Of a stretch of 64,000 bases of DNA, positions 26,048-35,488 are shown one piece after another. The translations under genes and the position numbers were made by a program. The stretch is from contig JAVBKT010000009.1 of NCBI GenBank assembly GCA_031553915.1, forward strand, positions 1-64,000. Direction: 5' to 3'. Within the stretch, counting starts at the first letter, position 1; every line of letters starts with the position of its first letter. The stretch comes from HGM13862 sp031553915 (GTDB lineage: Bacteria > Bacillota > Dehalobacteriia > UBA4068). Under the pieces are notes generated by a model. That model did not search any database and was not told where the DNA came from. It saw only the letters and a program-made list of their open reading frames with translations.

Positions 26048-26335
26048 CTAGCCGGCAGTTTCTTCCGGGCTGTTTTCACTGCTTTTCAGCTGTTTATACA
26101 CCTGATTGACTCCAGTTGCAGCTAGGCCGGAGACTATACCAATGGCAATAGCGGACATGATATCCGTGGCCGGGAAATCCGGCACAATTTCCATGGCTAC
26201 CACGCCCAGCGCTGCTCCTGCTACGCCACAAATAACCGGCAGCCACTTGTTATCAAGCGGGGTGGCCTTGATTGCCTGAGCAATCAAATAACAAATAACG
26301 GTAATTGCCGCAAAGCTCGCAATTCCTAATTCCAT
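26048..26335 (-). CDS. holin-like protein
   Basis: A 95-residue protein with two to three hydrophobic segments (5-22, 33-50, 60-78) and a charged tail (KQLKSSENSPEETAG). Its pattern, with CYLIAQAIKATPLDNKWLPVICG and MSAIAIGIVSGLAATGVNQVYKQL, fits small Bacillota phage holins. It precedes the endolysin on the same strand (gap about 118 bases), the usual order of lysis cassettes. GAGAGG lies before ATG. Confidence 0.82.
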   Translation of the reverse strand: MELGIASFAAITVICYLIAQAIKATPLDNKWLPVICGVAGAALGVVAMEIVPDFPATDIMSAIAIGIVSGLAATGVNQVYKQLKSSENSPEETAG

Positions 26336-26406
26336 AATTAATACCTCTCTTTCTCAGCGCCAATATTTTTTGCAAAAGTCTTTGCTAAACGCAAAAACAT
26401 GCTATT

Positions 26407-26446
26407 CAAGACACCGCCCGGTATGGAAAACCCAGGCGGTGTCTTG
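26407..26446 (-). terminator. terminator behind decarboxylase
   Basis: CAAGACACCGCC (26407-26418) pairs perfectly with GGCGGTGTCTTG (26435-26446). It lies between the decarboxylase and the lysis genes. The U tract is weak. Confidence 0.6.
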
Positions 26447-26550
26447 TGCGGATATGGCGCTAAACTAGCTGTTAGCTGAATCCGCGGTGGGATTCTGATA
26501 GATAGATGTCTCTTGCGATCTCTTGAAAAAAGATAAGATCAATTTAGAGC

Positions 26551-28275
26551 CTATTTGAATCCGCGGCCGGATTGCGGTACATAAAGGCCTGCCTGGCCAT
26601 CTGCTGGAGTAGCAGTAGGCTCATAATCTGCTGGATCAAATGCAGGATTCAAGTGTTGCTCAGGGAACGGATCCGGATGGATCTCTATATCATGCATAAA
26701 ACGATTAATCAAAGCTTCGTCAACATGACCCATACAGTAAACATGGTTATACTCACGCTGCTCTCCATCAACATATACTACTTCCGCCGATAAAGAGTAC
26801 TTAAAAACAAGATCCGGTGCCACTTTTTTAAAGCGGACCGAAAAGGTATTTGGAGTATGTTCTACCCATGTCTCCATCAAAAGTGCCCTTAGTCTGCTGG
26901 TGAGAATATTTGCCGCTTTTTGTGAGTTATATGTTTTTTCCTTCTCAGTATCATAAGAACGCTTGGCGATATAATCCCATAAGACCATGGCAGAAAAGCC
27001 GTTGCGGGAACCGGCCAGCGTACTGTCGGGAGCGCCCAAATAATGCGGGTTCGAGGGCGGCTTCAGCTGATATTTAGTCTTGGACATATACACTCCGCAG
27101 GGCCAAGGCGCGCCGGGGTACTTATGCCCGCTCATGGTAATAGAGCATACCTCATCTATGCGGAAATCAAATACTGGGAAGTCGGTAGAATCTGTCATTT
27201 CCTGGTAAGGCATATATCCAGCGCCCAAAGCCCCATCTATATGGACCCAATAGTTATTTCTCTCCCTGGGTATACCTATGTACGGATCAAAGCCGCCCGC
27301 ATCTGTAAGTAAATAGTCTTCCTTAAGTGCGTTTACCGCATCTAGTACGCGGTCGTAGGCCCCTTTAAAAGTAGTGCCATAATTGAAATTGAGGATAATT
27401 GGATAGCCCTTTTCAACGAAAAAATGAACTAACCTTACTAAAGATTTTATGCAAATGCTACCATCCAACTCAGAGGGAACTTCACGCGGCCAACCGCTCG
27501 TCGGGTCAATACCTTGCTCTGAATATCCATCAGGATAATCATGAACATCAGGATGAGTAGGATTCCACCTTAACGGGCACTTGTCTGTAGGACTGGCTTT
27601 GGTAATTTGACTACCCAGTTCATAAAAAGTGGGGATTTCAAACATCTTCATACATTTGATCACAGAATAGTGCGTATCCTGAGAATAAAAAGCAACAGGG
27701 GTATACATATTCTCCGCAGGCGGAGGAGGCGTTTCCGGCCGATAGGTTAAAATGCGCGGCTCTACTGCATACGGGGTTCCTGGGTTTGCCAGACTTGCCT
27801 GTCTTGCCTGCTCTGCAGCCTCCGGATCAGGTAATAATTTTTTGCCCTGCAGATAATCGCGCGCATTCCAAAAGCCAAAAATATTGGATTCTGAAGAGCC
27901 CATCGAAACCACATAGCCCCAGTAGCTTTCCGGATCATGTTCGTCGTGATAACGATGTCCTTCAGGTATATGCCACAATTTTGCAAAATAATCAAGTACC
28001 TCACGTTCCATAAATTTGGTATTGGTAGTGAAATTCCCTTGAGTAAATGGATCGCCGATATTATTGATTTGAATGTTTAAATAGTCTTGCAAGGAATCCT
28101 TATAATTTACATCTTGGTTTGTCTGATAGCCAAGAAAATTGATTTGTTGCTGAGTTTCATATGCTTTTAACTGTGCATGAGCATCTTTATACTGTCTCTC
28201 CGGCATCTTCCAATCTGTGAGCTCAAAGAGACTAGCATCTATGCCCGGCACTTTTGGATATGGTTTATCTGTCAT
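26551..28275 (-). CDS. PLP-dependent group II decarboxylase
   Basis: A 574-residue pyridoxal-phosphate decarboxylase. The PLP lysine is Lys385 in SGHKYPGAPWPCG. The cofactor-stacking region is around DTHYSVIKC, and HIDGALGAGY carries the conserved Asp that holds the pyridine nitrogen. The N-terminal region (NNIGDP, EREVLDYFAKLWH, WGYVVSMGSSESN) resembles histidine decarboxylase-like members of the family. The product would be an amine with release of CO2, but the substrate is not certain. AAAGGAG lies before ATG 28275. No amino-acid/amine antiporter is adjacent, which is unusual for acid-resistance decarboxylases. A 19-codon leader and structured region precede it. Confidence 0.88.
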   Translation of the reverse strand: MTDKPYPKVPGIDASLFELTDWKMPERQYKDAHAQLKAYETQQQINFLGYQTNQDVNYKDSLQDYLNIQINNIGDPFTQGNFTTNTKFMEREVLDYFAKLWHIPEGHRYHDEHDPESYWGYVVSMGSSESNIFGFWNARDYLQGKKLLPDPEAAEQARQASLANPGTPYAVEPRILTYRPETPPPPAENMYTPVAFYSQDTHYSVIKCMKMFEIPTFYELGSQITKASPTDKCPLRWNPTHPDVHDYPDGYSEQGIDPTSGWPREVPSELDGSICIKSLVRLVHFFVEKGYPIILNFNYGTTFKGAYDRVLDAVNALKEDYLLTDAGGFDPYIGIPRERNNYWVHIDGALGAGYMPYQEMTDSTDFPVFDFRIDEVCSITMSGHKYPGAPWPCGVYMSKTKYQLKPPSNPHYLGAPDSTLAGSRNGFSAMVLWDYIAKRSYDTEKEKTYNSQKAANILTSRLRALLMETWVEHTPNTFSVRFKKVAPDLVFKYSLSAEVVYVDGEQREYNHVYCMGHVDEALINRFMHDIEIHPDPFPEQHLNPAFDPADYEPTATPADGQAGLYVPQSGRGFK

Positions 28276-28354
28276 AATTATTTCTCCTTTTTATTAATTG
28301 TTTTAATCATTTGATATGTGTTCATGGTATGTTTAGTAGAATATAGGGGTAAAT

Positions 28355-28414
28355 TTAATGCTTGTTATAGATGTTTGTCATGCAGAGAACAGGGGATATT
28401 ATTATTTTCTTCAC
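28355..28414 (-). CDS. candidate 19-residue leader peptide
   Basis: A GTG-started frame (28414) with a very strong Shine-Dalgarno, GAAAGGAGGTG (about 28416-28425), encodes VKKIIISPVLCMTNIYNKH and stops at TAA (28357-28355), 79 bases before the decarboxylase start on the same strand. The site is stronger than that of most genes here and nothing longer can use it. It may be a regulatory leader or a small bioactive peptide. Confidence 0.4.
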   Translation of the reverse strand: MKKIIISPVLCMTNIYNKH

Positions 28415-28429
28415 CACCTCCTTTCGTAT

Positions 28430-28620
28430 CTGACAGCTTGGACTTCTGCTGCAATGATGCACTGACATCCGGCAAAACACCTGTTTAGACGGATGCAGCT
28501 TTGTCATGTAGCCCTCTTGCCCAGTTGCCCGGAGTCATGATTGTCCCAACCTTTGCCTATAGCATTTGCCTATAGCGTCTATCCCCTGCCAAAACCCTGA
28601 TAGTAATCGTTTATGCGTGG
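28430..28620 (-). promoter_or_regulatory. structured region upstream of decarboxylase leader
   Basis: Read on the minus strand it can fold: CATCCG (28491-28496) with CGGATG (28468-28473) around an AAAC-aggt-GTTT hairpin, and a TGCA-atga-TGCA hairpin near 28455. Two tandem copies of TTTGCCTATAGC occur at about 28552-28577. GC content is higher than the AT-rich flank to the right. It may be a structured 5' leader. No known riboswitch class was recognised. Confidence 0.3.
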
Positions 28621-29914
28621 ATTATCGCAGGAGCAGCGCTGGCAATTGCTGCTGTTTGCCAATACTGGGGACAATATTAAAACCCATGCTCATGTCCCTT
28701 TCTACACACAGGGCAAAAGCATGTCCATATCAAGCTGCAACCGACAATTCCTTCCTGGCCAAATACACTCAAAGCAGTATCATGATCAATTGAATATTCT
28801 TTTGAATACTCTTCATTAATTAGTTTTGCCTATGTAGTATTTGGTTTAGCTGCTTTTTTGCTGGCAGGGGTGTCATCCGCACCCCTGTAGCTTAAATCTG
28901 CAGGGAAGAATGCTGTGCGTGTTACAGCAAAACAGCACAGGGTAAAAATAAGAAAAAATGACTATATATCTAAATGTTGCTTTTATACTCTGATTAATAT
29001 AAGTTGTCTTTTTATCTTTCGATAATTGTTTGCGTTTCAAAAAATTAGTCAAAATATTATGAAAAATAATTTTATTAATATATTGACGTTTTCATATCTT
29101 GTTTTGTGGGTTTTTGTAACCAGATATGCAATAATTCACTATCTGATTAATCCGGTATATTTTTATATTTTTATCTTTAGCTGGCAATATCTTCTGATTG
29201 TCAGCTTATATGCAATTTAGTGTAAATTTTTTATGTGAGAACACTTGCTAACTATAAGGTATTCTCAATAAATATTATTATAAATCAACTTTATATAAAA
29301 AATTAATATAATATAATGATGGTATACTTAGCTAAGTTTACCCTTATAAAACCTGCTAAAATACTATTACGGACTAAAATTTATAACAAAATATGACTCT
29401 AATCCACAATTTCCATCAATTTGTTACAAAATATTTCGGTACTACTAATACTATTAACTCGCAATTTTGTTACACATATTTACGAAAAAAGAAATATTTT
29501 TTTATTTTTGTAACATTTAACATTCAATCCTTAGTCATCAGCTCTGCTGCTGGCCAATATCTTCCCTACATCGTTTACTAGTATGGCTAAGCTTATACAG
29601 GCGTTTTTAACAGCCAATAATAAAATAAGCTTATCCCCCTCCCTCTCTATCATATGTGAGGGCAAACACTATTGTGCGGTAAAAAAATTCTTACCCTGTC
29701 AAAAAACAGACTTGCGGCGCTTTGATAGCCTTCGTATGCGGGGAGAACTTAGCACAGCCAGGTTGCAGTTTGAATTTATTAGACAGTACATTAGCTCGAA
29801 TTTGTCAATTTTTATTTCAGCAAAAATATGATAAACTAAAAAATATTACGAGATATACGCGATTTTGGTATTTTATCACTCAAATATATCTAAAAAATTC
29901 AAGGAGGTTATCGC
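28621..29914. other. long gap without a supported gene
   Basis: About 1.3 kb, AT-rich from 28900 on. It holds a perfect 8-base hairpin, CAGGGGTG/CACCCCTG (near 28866-28888), not followed by T residues. Several short frames exist but lack ribosome binding sites and have AT-driven composition. TTGTCA (29802-29807) and TATGAT (29827-29832), 19 bases apart, may be the promoter of the SLH gene at 29915. Nothing else recognised. Confidence 0.6.
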
Positions 29915-32317
29915 ATGCTACGCATATTGAAACGTAAATCAATCTTATTTTTTGCACTGGTGCTTGTCCTTGTGCTGGCGCTGATGCCTCTGTCCGCTTC
30001 CGCGGCAGGGCCGATCACTACCGAAGTGGCTCTTACAGAGGCAATTGAAGCGGCCTCTGGTTCCACCACACTGGAGCTCGGAGCAAACATCACCCTGAAC
30101 TCTACGCTCGCGATCCCAGCCGGCAAGGACATCACTCTTATTGGCAGCTACAGCTTGATCGGCGCAGATGGGGTGGCGACCATCACTGTCAACGGCACCC
30201 TGACACTAGATGGCATAACCGTTACCCACACGAGCGACGAGAGCGGCAGAGGGGTGCTTGTCAATAGCGACGGCGTCCTGATTCTGCAAAGCGGCGAGAT
30301 TTCCGGCAATTCAGACACCGCAGCTACTGCACATGGCGGCGGGGTGTACCTAGACACAGACGCCACTTTTACGATGAATGGCGGTACCATTTCTGAAAAC
30401 ACCGCAACCGGCAATAGTGGCGGCGGCGTATTCATAGGTGCAGACGCCACTTTCTCGATGAGCGGTGGCACTCTTTCTGAGAACACAGGACACCACGGCG
30501 GTGGTATCTATAGCTCTGGCGGAACGATCACCCTGTCCGGCACTGCTGCAATAAATGAGAATATCGCCACCAAGGATGGCGGCGGCATATACAATGATAA
30601 CGGCGCCGTTATTATGGACGGCGGCACGATCAATACTAATACGGCTGTAGCCACCGGCGGCGGCGTGCGCAATAACGGTGAAGCAGCCTTCACGATGAAT
30701 GGCGGCGAGATTTCCGGCAACATCTCTGATGCAGATGTTGGCGGCGGCGTTTGTAATACCGACGGCGTGACCTTCACCCTGACTGGTGGTAAAATCACCA
30801 ACAACACCTCCAATAGCTATAGTGGCGGCGGCATCGCCAGCCGCGGATCCACTTTGATCATGAGCGGCGGCGAGATTTCCGGCAACACCGCGCCTGAAGG
30901 CGGCGGCGGTATATTGAGCTGGGAAGCGAACAGCAGCTTTACCATGAGTGGCGGCATCATTTCCGGCAACACTGCCACGAATAGCGACAGCAAGGGTGGC
31001 GGCGTATACAATTTTGGCCCCTCGGTCTTTATCATGACAGACGGCGCCATCACCGCTAACACCGCTGGCAGTGGCGGCGGGGTATATGAAGAAGCCAGTG
31101 GCACCTTCACCATGAGCGGCGGCGAGATTTCCGGCAATACGGCAGCTACCAGCGGCGGCGGCGTCTATACTGCTGATCCGCTGACCATCGGCGGCACAGC
31201 AAAGATCACAGATAATCTGCTCGCAGGCACAAATACTGCCAGCAATCTTTATCTTTGTGACGGCATCTACATCACCCCCGGCTCGGGCGATATTGCCCCG
31301 GTTGACGGCATGAGCGTATCTGTGCAAACCGCAACTTCAAGCGGCGCATTCATCGCCTTCGGCGCAGGCACGGATGTTGTGCAGTATTTCACTTCTGACG
31401 ACAGCAGCAAAGCCGCAAAAGTAGTGGGCGGCGAACTGGTGCTGGTGGATGCAGCGCAAATCACTATCACAGTTTATCAAAACAATAATCTTTGGCATAA
31501 CCACGGCAAGGTATTTTATCTGGAAGCGGACAGTGACCAGAGCCAATATCCGTGTATCGGCACCAATAGCACTGTGACTGTATCTGTCCCCATCGGAACA
31601 TATTACCTCTACGACCAGGATGGCTATACCAGAACTATGATCGAGGTTACAGATTTATCTCCCCTAACCACATCAGTCAATTACATTGAGTATGACCCCT
31701 CCCGCATTACCCCGATAGCCTTCGATGATACTACACCTGATGATACTACACCTGATGATCAGGGACGTCCTTTTGTTGATGTCCTTGCTACTGATTGGTT
31801 TGATGCTGATGTGATGTATGTCTACGAAAAAGGACTCTTCCTCGGCACAGACGCCATTCATTTTTCACCTTACGGCATCACCACCCGCGGCATGACTGCT
31901 ACCCTGCTCTGGCGGTTAGAGGGCAGTCCGGCGGCAACAACGGCAAACTCTTTCCTCGACGTTAACTCCGGCAGCTATTATCAACAGGCCATTGCCTGGG
32001 CAGCGGCGAACAACATTGTTACCGGCTACAGCAGCAGCCAGTTCGGCCCGGATGACCCGGTTACCCGTGAGCAGTTTGCGGCGATTCTCTACCGCTACGC
32101 TGCTTATAAGCAAATCGACGTTTCCGCTCAGGCTGATCTTAGCGTCTTTAGCGATGCGGGCAATATCAGCAGCTATGCTGTGTCTGCAATCAAGTGGGCT
32201 GTTGCCGCCGAGCTCCTGCAAGGCAACAGCAATAACATGATCAACCCCTCTTTGCCAACTACGCGCTGCGAAGTGGCTGCCCTGCTCCACAGATTCTGTG
32301 AGCAAGTGGCAAAATAA
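29915..32317 (+). CDS. beta-helix repeat surface protein with SLH anchor
   Basis: Secreted adhesin-like protein of 800 residues. Signal peptide 1-31 (ends SASAA). About 40-430 is a right-handed parallel beta-helix made of repeated units of the form GGxIxxNTAxxxGGGVYxxxxxxFTMSGGEISGN, more than ten copies. A beta-rich domain (430-600) follows, then an Asp/Thr/Pro linker with a DDTTP repeat (about 605-615) and three SLH domains (616-670, 672-730, 733-798). It would be anchored through the cell-wall polymer and display the helix outside. The near-identical repeats may permit length variation by recombination. AAGGAGG precedes ATG 29915. Confidence 0.9.
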   Translation: MLRILKRKSILFFALVLVLVLALMPLSASAAGPITTEVALTEAIEAASGSTTLELGANITLNSTLAIPAGKDITLIGSYSLIGADGVATITVNGTLTLDGITVTHTSDESGRGVLVNSDGVLILQSGEISGNSDTAATAHGGGVYLDTDATFTMNGGTISENTATGNSGGGVFIGADATFSMSGGTLSENTGHHGGGIYSSGGTITLSGTAAINENIATKDGGGIYNDNGAVIMDGGTINTNTAVATGGGVRNNGEAAFTMNGGEISGNISDADVGGGVCNTDGVTFTLTGGKITNNTSNSYSGGGIASRGSTLIMSGGEISGNTAPEGGGGILSWEANSSFTMSGGIISGNTATNSDSKGGGVYNFGPSVFIMTDGAITANTAGSGGGVYEEASGTFTMSGGEISGNTAATSGGGVYTADPLTIGGTAKITDNLLAGTNTASNLYLCDGIYITPGSGDIAPVDGMSVSVQTATSSGAFIAFGAGTDVVQYFTSDDSSKAAKVVGGELVLVDAAQITITVYQNNNLWHNHGKVFYLEADSDQSQYPCIGTNSTVTVSVPIGTYYLYDQDGYTRTMIEVTDLSPLTTSVNYIEYDPSRITPIAFDDTTPDDTTPDDQGRPFVDVLATDWFDADVMYVYEKGLFLGTDAIHFSPYGITTRGMTATLLWRLEGSPAATTANSFLDVNSGSYYQQAIAWAAANNIVTGYSSSQFGPDDPVTREQFAAILYRYAAYKQIDVSAQADLSVFSDAGNISSYAVSAIKWAVAAELLQGNSNNMINPSLPTTRCEVAALLHRFCEQVAK

Positions 32318-32352
32318 AACAACTACTCGTTTTACCTCTGGTTGAAAAATAA

Positions 32353-32394
32353 AAAAAGCAAGCGGTCAGTTGCATAGCTGACCGCTTGCTTTTT
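32353..32394 (+). terminator. strong terminator
   Basis: AAAAAGCAAGCGGTCAG pairs with CTGACCGCTTGCTTTTT around an eight-base loop. It serves the beta-helix gene and may work both ways. Confidence 0.85.
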
Positions 32395-32499
32395 ATGTAT
32401 GATGCAGTTTTCTCCGGCTTTTCGGCCTCTTAGCCTCTCCTCTCGGCCAGACTATTTTTCTATCTTTAATGTAAAGAGCAGGCAAAAAAGTAAAAAAAC

Positions 32500-32790
32500 T
32501 CACTGATGGCTATCCATCAATTCGCCGCTGTTGGTAAATGTTTCCGCCATCAACAGAACGCCGAGACGAAAGCCGTAGCTAAACTTTTGATATCTGGTGA
32601 TGGCGTCAATCTCCGCTTCAGCGTCATTGAACTTTTCCAGAGTTTCTTTTTCCTGCTCGTTCAACGACTCCATCAGCTTTTCCCAATTCTTTTCGCGGAG
32701 ATATATCAGCTCAGCAAAAGGCGAATCCTGACCATAAAACTTGACGTCCGGACGAATATTCCCATAGTACAGCTCTTCTAAAATCTGCAT
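32500..32790 (-). CDS. DUF6809-like small protein
   Basis: A 96-residue helical protein. MQILEELYYGNIRPDVKFYGQDSPFAEL and the C-terminal YGFRLGVLLMAET are typical of small phage- or plasmid-linked clostridial proteins of the DUF6809 kind; function unknown. AAGGAAA lies before the start. A ribbon-helix-helix gene lies 140 bases upstream on the same strand, a pairing that suggests a mobile-element remnant. Confidence 0.7.
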   Translation of the reverse strand: MQILEELYYGNIRPDVKFYGQDSPFAELIYLREKNWEKLMESLNEQEKETLEKFNDAEAEIDAITRYQKFSYGFRLGVLLMAETFTNSGELMDSHQ

Positions 32791-32930
32791 AATGATTTCC
32801 TTTCTTATTGTAGTTCCGACAATGCTTGAAAGGAAGTGTGGCGCATGATATAATATTTACGCGACTGCCTTTGGTAGTTGTCGGCTATGAGAGAAGCGGT
32901 GTGTTTCTTGGTTGGGGCGCGCCGCTCTCT

Positions 32931-33095
32931 CTATTTCTTTTTGAGGTCGTCATGAACACGATGAACCCCTCGTCTGACGATTTCGGCTTTTGAAACCTCC
33001 AATGTTTTCACACAATCATTTAGCTTTTCGGATGTTTCTTTATCAAGCCTCACCTTCAACGAGATATCTTTGGGGTTATCGGTAGGACGACCCAT
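32931..33095 (-). CDS. ribbon-helix-helix (CopG-like) DNA-binding protein
   Basis: A 54-residue protein. The sequence begins MGRPTDNPKDISLKVRLDKE, then has helix TSEKLNDCVKTLEV and helix SKAEIVRRGVHRV. This is the beta-alpha-alpha pattern of CopG/Arc-type repressors, which bind DNA as dimers through the short strand. ATG 33095 has a GGGG-containing purine stretch upstream. Such proteins are often antitoxins or mobile-element regulators. No toxin is evident unless it is the neighbouring DUF6809 protein. Confidence 0.75.
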   Translation of the reverse strand: MGRPTDNPKDISLKVRLDKETSEKLNDCVKTLEVSKAEIVRRGVHRVHDDLKKK

Positions 33096-33234
33096 TTTTT
33101 TATTCCCCAATTACATCACCTCACTTAATGGGGTCACTAATATTATAACTTACCGACGCCGCAAAGTCAACACCTTACAAATAAATTATTTTATATTAGA
33201 GAAAATCTCTCCACATCCAGACTGCCAACCCTTT

Positions 33235-33279
33235 AAAATAACAAAGCTTGAAAACTAAGTTTTCAAGCTTTGTTATTTT
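33235..33279. terminator. 22-base-pair terminator
   Basis: AAAATAACAAAGCTTGAAAACT (first 20 bases quoted: AAAATAACAAAGCTTGAAAA) at 33235-33256 is the exact inverse of 33258-33279, with one base between. T runs on both strands. It follows the SLH/PstS-like gene on the minus strand. Confidence 0.75.
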
Positions 33280-33343
33280 ATTAAGCCCATCTTTTGATAA
33301 ACGCTTACACTGCGCTTTGGTCAGCCCAATATATTCCCTTTTC

Positions 33344-35092
33344 TCAATTTGCTTTCAGCGGACCAAAGCCAGCGTTAACAACACATTCTTGACCGGCTTC
33401 GCTAAGCATGTATTTGACCATCTGGCGGGCAGGCGCATCCTTTGGCGTATCTTTGCGCAAAGCAATATAGCTGTTGTTCGAGAGCGGATAGCTGCTGTCC
33501 GCAATGCTCTTGTCAGTGGGGTATATGCCATCTATGGCCAACAGCTTCAGCTCTGTCTTAGTGTCGTAGAACATATCCATGTTCTGATAATAATAGTAAA
33601 TGCTGTAGCCCAGCGCATAACCAAGCGGTTCTGTAGTTTTGGCGTTCATCACATCCGTGAGGACATTTGCCATAGAGACAGAGGTCGTCTCGTTTCTGAT
33701 CTTCGCATTTATTTCGTGACCGTACAGGAAATGGCGTTCCATCTGCGCATGGCTGCCGCTGTCATTATTTCGGCAATAAGGATAGAGCAGCGCATCCGGT
33801 CCGCCGATCTCCTTCCAGTTAGCATAGGTGTTGTCCACATATATCTTGCTGATCTGAGTCGAAGTTAGTCCGGTGGCGGGATTATCAGCATTGGTAAAGA
33901 AGATCATCGCATCATAGGCAATGGGGATCAGTTCCAGCTCAACGCCCTTTTCCTTTGCCAGTGCCAGGATGTCGCTGGCCGGATATACCGAGGCAAACAC
34001 CATATCCACCTCGCCCGCGATCAGCCGCTCATAGGAGGCGTAGCTCTTAGAGTGGGCGGCAGGCATCGCGGAATGCCGGTACCCATTGGAAAACAGGCTG
34101 CGGAAAACCTCTTGCGTAAAGGGATAGGTGGAGGTAGAGCCGTCAATAATCGGCATGGCCTGATCAAAACCGTACGCCACCGCAGCCTGCGAGGGATAGA
34201 TCTGATAGCTCTCAATCAGCCGCCACAGCAGATGCGCCGCCTCAAAACGGGTCGCGGCCTTTTGCGGAGTGGCATAGTGCGCCATCACTACCTCACCCTC
34301 GGCGCCTACCTCCCCAGTCTCTACCCCGTCTGTGGGCACATCTGAGCCAAAAACAGCATAGGCAGGCAGCGCCCAAGCAGAGATAGTCTCCGCATCCCGC
34401 AGGGAATAGGCTGCGGTTACGTCTTCGGCAGTCACCCTTTCATTTTTCTCCTGCAAACCCGCTGTCCACAGGGCCCGGGCGGCCATAGTCACAAATTCCT
34501 CGCGCGTCACCAGGCGGTTAGGGTTAAACAGCGTGGCTGAATCGCCCTGGATAATGCCATATGCTTTTGCTACTGCAACAACATCAGCATACCATTCTTC
34601 CGCCGGCACGTCGCTAAAGCCTGCCGGTTCAGCGTCTTTTGTCTCAAGACCAAGCATACGGATGATCATTGCCGTAGCCTCAGCGCGGGTAATATTGGCA
34701 AAGGGCAGCGCCTCGCCCTTGCTGTTCCCTTTGATGATGCCCTTATAAAAAAGTCTTTCCATCATGCTAAACTCGTACTGGGCGGAAATGTCGTCAGCAA
34801 AGGTGATCTCCTCGGCCATAAAAGCCTCAATTTTCCGCTCGGCATTATCCGTTGGCGCCGTGGCAAAAAGTTGTCCGTCGTAATAATAGGACAAGGGGAT
34901 TGGCGTTTTATCATCAATATAGCGGGCGACCAGACGGTTGGATTCACTAAACCTAAGCTCTCCCCCTTGCGGGTAGGCGATGCTTAATACGGTGAACCCG
35001 CTATCTGTTTCCGCGGCAGCCAGCGCCGCCGGAGTGCTGATACCAAGCAACAGGACACAGCATACCATGATGTATAATATTTTCTTTTTCAT
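33344..35092 (-). CDS. SLH-anchored PstS-like binding protein
   Basis: A 582-residue secreted protein. Signal peptide 1-25; SLH domains at about 105-150 and 158-215 and a diverged third (about 235-300); then a PstS-like oxyanion-binding domain (about 315-580) with PIIDGSTSTYPF, the ligand-loop-like NNDSGSHAQMERH and the closing SSYPLSNNSYIALRKD. The same domain is the whole of the lipoprotein at 3297-4223. Placing a phosphate-binding fold on the S-layer suggests ligand capture or sensing at the outer wall, or reuse of the fold. AAGGAGG precedes ATG. No transporter genes are nearby. Confidence 0.85.
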   Translation of the reverse strand: MKKKILYIMVCCVLLLGISTPAALAAAETDSGFTVLSIAYPQGGELRFSESNRLVARYIDDKTPIPLSYYYDGQLFATAPTDNAERKIEAFMAEEITFADDISAQYEFSMMERLFYKGIIKGNSKGEALPFANITRAEATAMIIRMLGLETKDAEPAGFSDVPAEEWYADVVAVAKAYGIIQGDSATLFNPNRLVTREEFVTMAARALWTAGLQEKNERVTAEDVTAAYSLRDAETISAWALPAYAVFGSDVPTDGVETGEVGAEGEVVMAHYATPQKAATRFEAAHLLWRLIESYQIYPSQAAVAYGFDQAMPIIDGSTSTYPFTQEVFRSLFSNGYRHSAMPAAHSKSYASYERLIAGEVDMVFASVYPASDILALAKEKGVELELIPIAYDAMIFFTNADNPATGLTSTQISKIYVDNTYANWKEIGGPDALLYPYCRNNDSGSHAQMERHFLYGHEINAKIRNETTSVSMANVLTDVMNAKTTEPLGYALGYSIYYYYQNMDMFYDTKTELKLLAIDGIYPTDKSIADSSYPLSNNSYIALRKDTPKDAPARQMVKYMLSEAGQECVVNAGFGPLKAN

Positions 35093-35488
35093 CGATACCC
35101 CTCCTTAAAAAGAACATCTAGTGACGTAAGCAGTGAGCAAAGCGGATGAGTTATTGATTCCACTCCCCATAATATAAGCATTACAGAGCAGCGGGAGCCT
35201 GTAAATACATGCAGCCAAATCAAAATATCCGCATAGCTGTGATATTATACCATCGCCGCTTGCGGATATGCCTCCGTTGCCAAGAGGCGATCAAGTATAT
35301 AAAATAGATGCTCCGCCCGGAATCGAAGCTTTTAATTTTGTAATATTATATCATACAGCAGATAAATTTACCATGTTCATTAAGGCAATATAGTGCACAT
35401 CTTCGCCATAATATACATAAAATAAGGTATATAGTTTTAGGCAAAATACTCAGCTGTCATCTTAATGTCAGTTTTTGAAAGGGATAAA
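35093..35488. other. divergent intergenic region, 396 bases
   Basis: Promoter space between the SLH/PstS-like gene (minus) and the collagen-like gene (plus). AT-rich from about 35330. I see the two ribosome binding sites at its ends but no gene, hairpin or operator I can support. Confidence 0.5.

Noticed and set aside
25207..26335. Intact prophage
   Set aside because: Only holin and endolysin are found; no integrase, capsid, tail or packaging genes are present nearby.
28860..28890. CAGGGGTG/CACCCCTG hairpin as a terminator
   Set aside because: No T run follows on either strand; left as an unexplained hairpin.
29026..29831. Three short + strand frames in the AT-rich gap
   Set aside because: No ribosome binding sites, no recognisable domains, composition driven by A/T.
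30280..31200. Possible CRISPR array from regular repeats
   Set aside because: The repeats are in-frame coding units of a beta-helix protein, with no unique spacers or cas genes.
30148..31327. Long open frames on the minus strand under the beta-helix gene
   Set aside because: They mirror the GC-rich, Gly/Asn repeat codons of the real gene, have no ribosome sites, and show Ala/Pro-biased nonsense composition.
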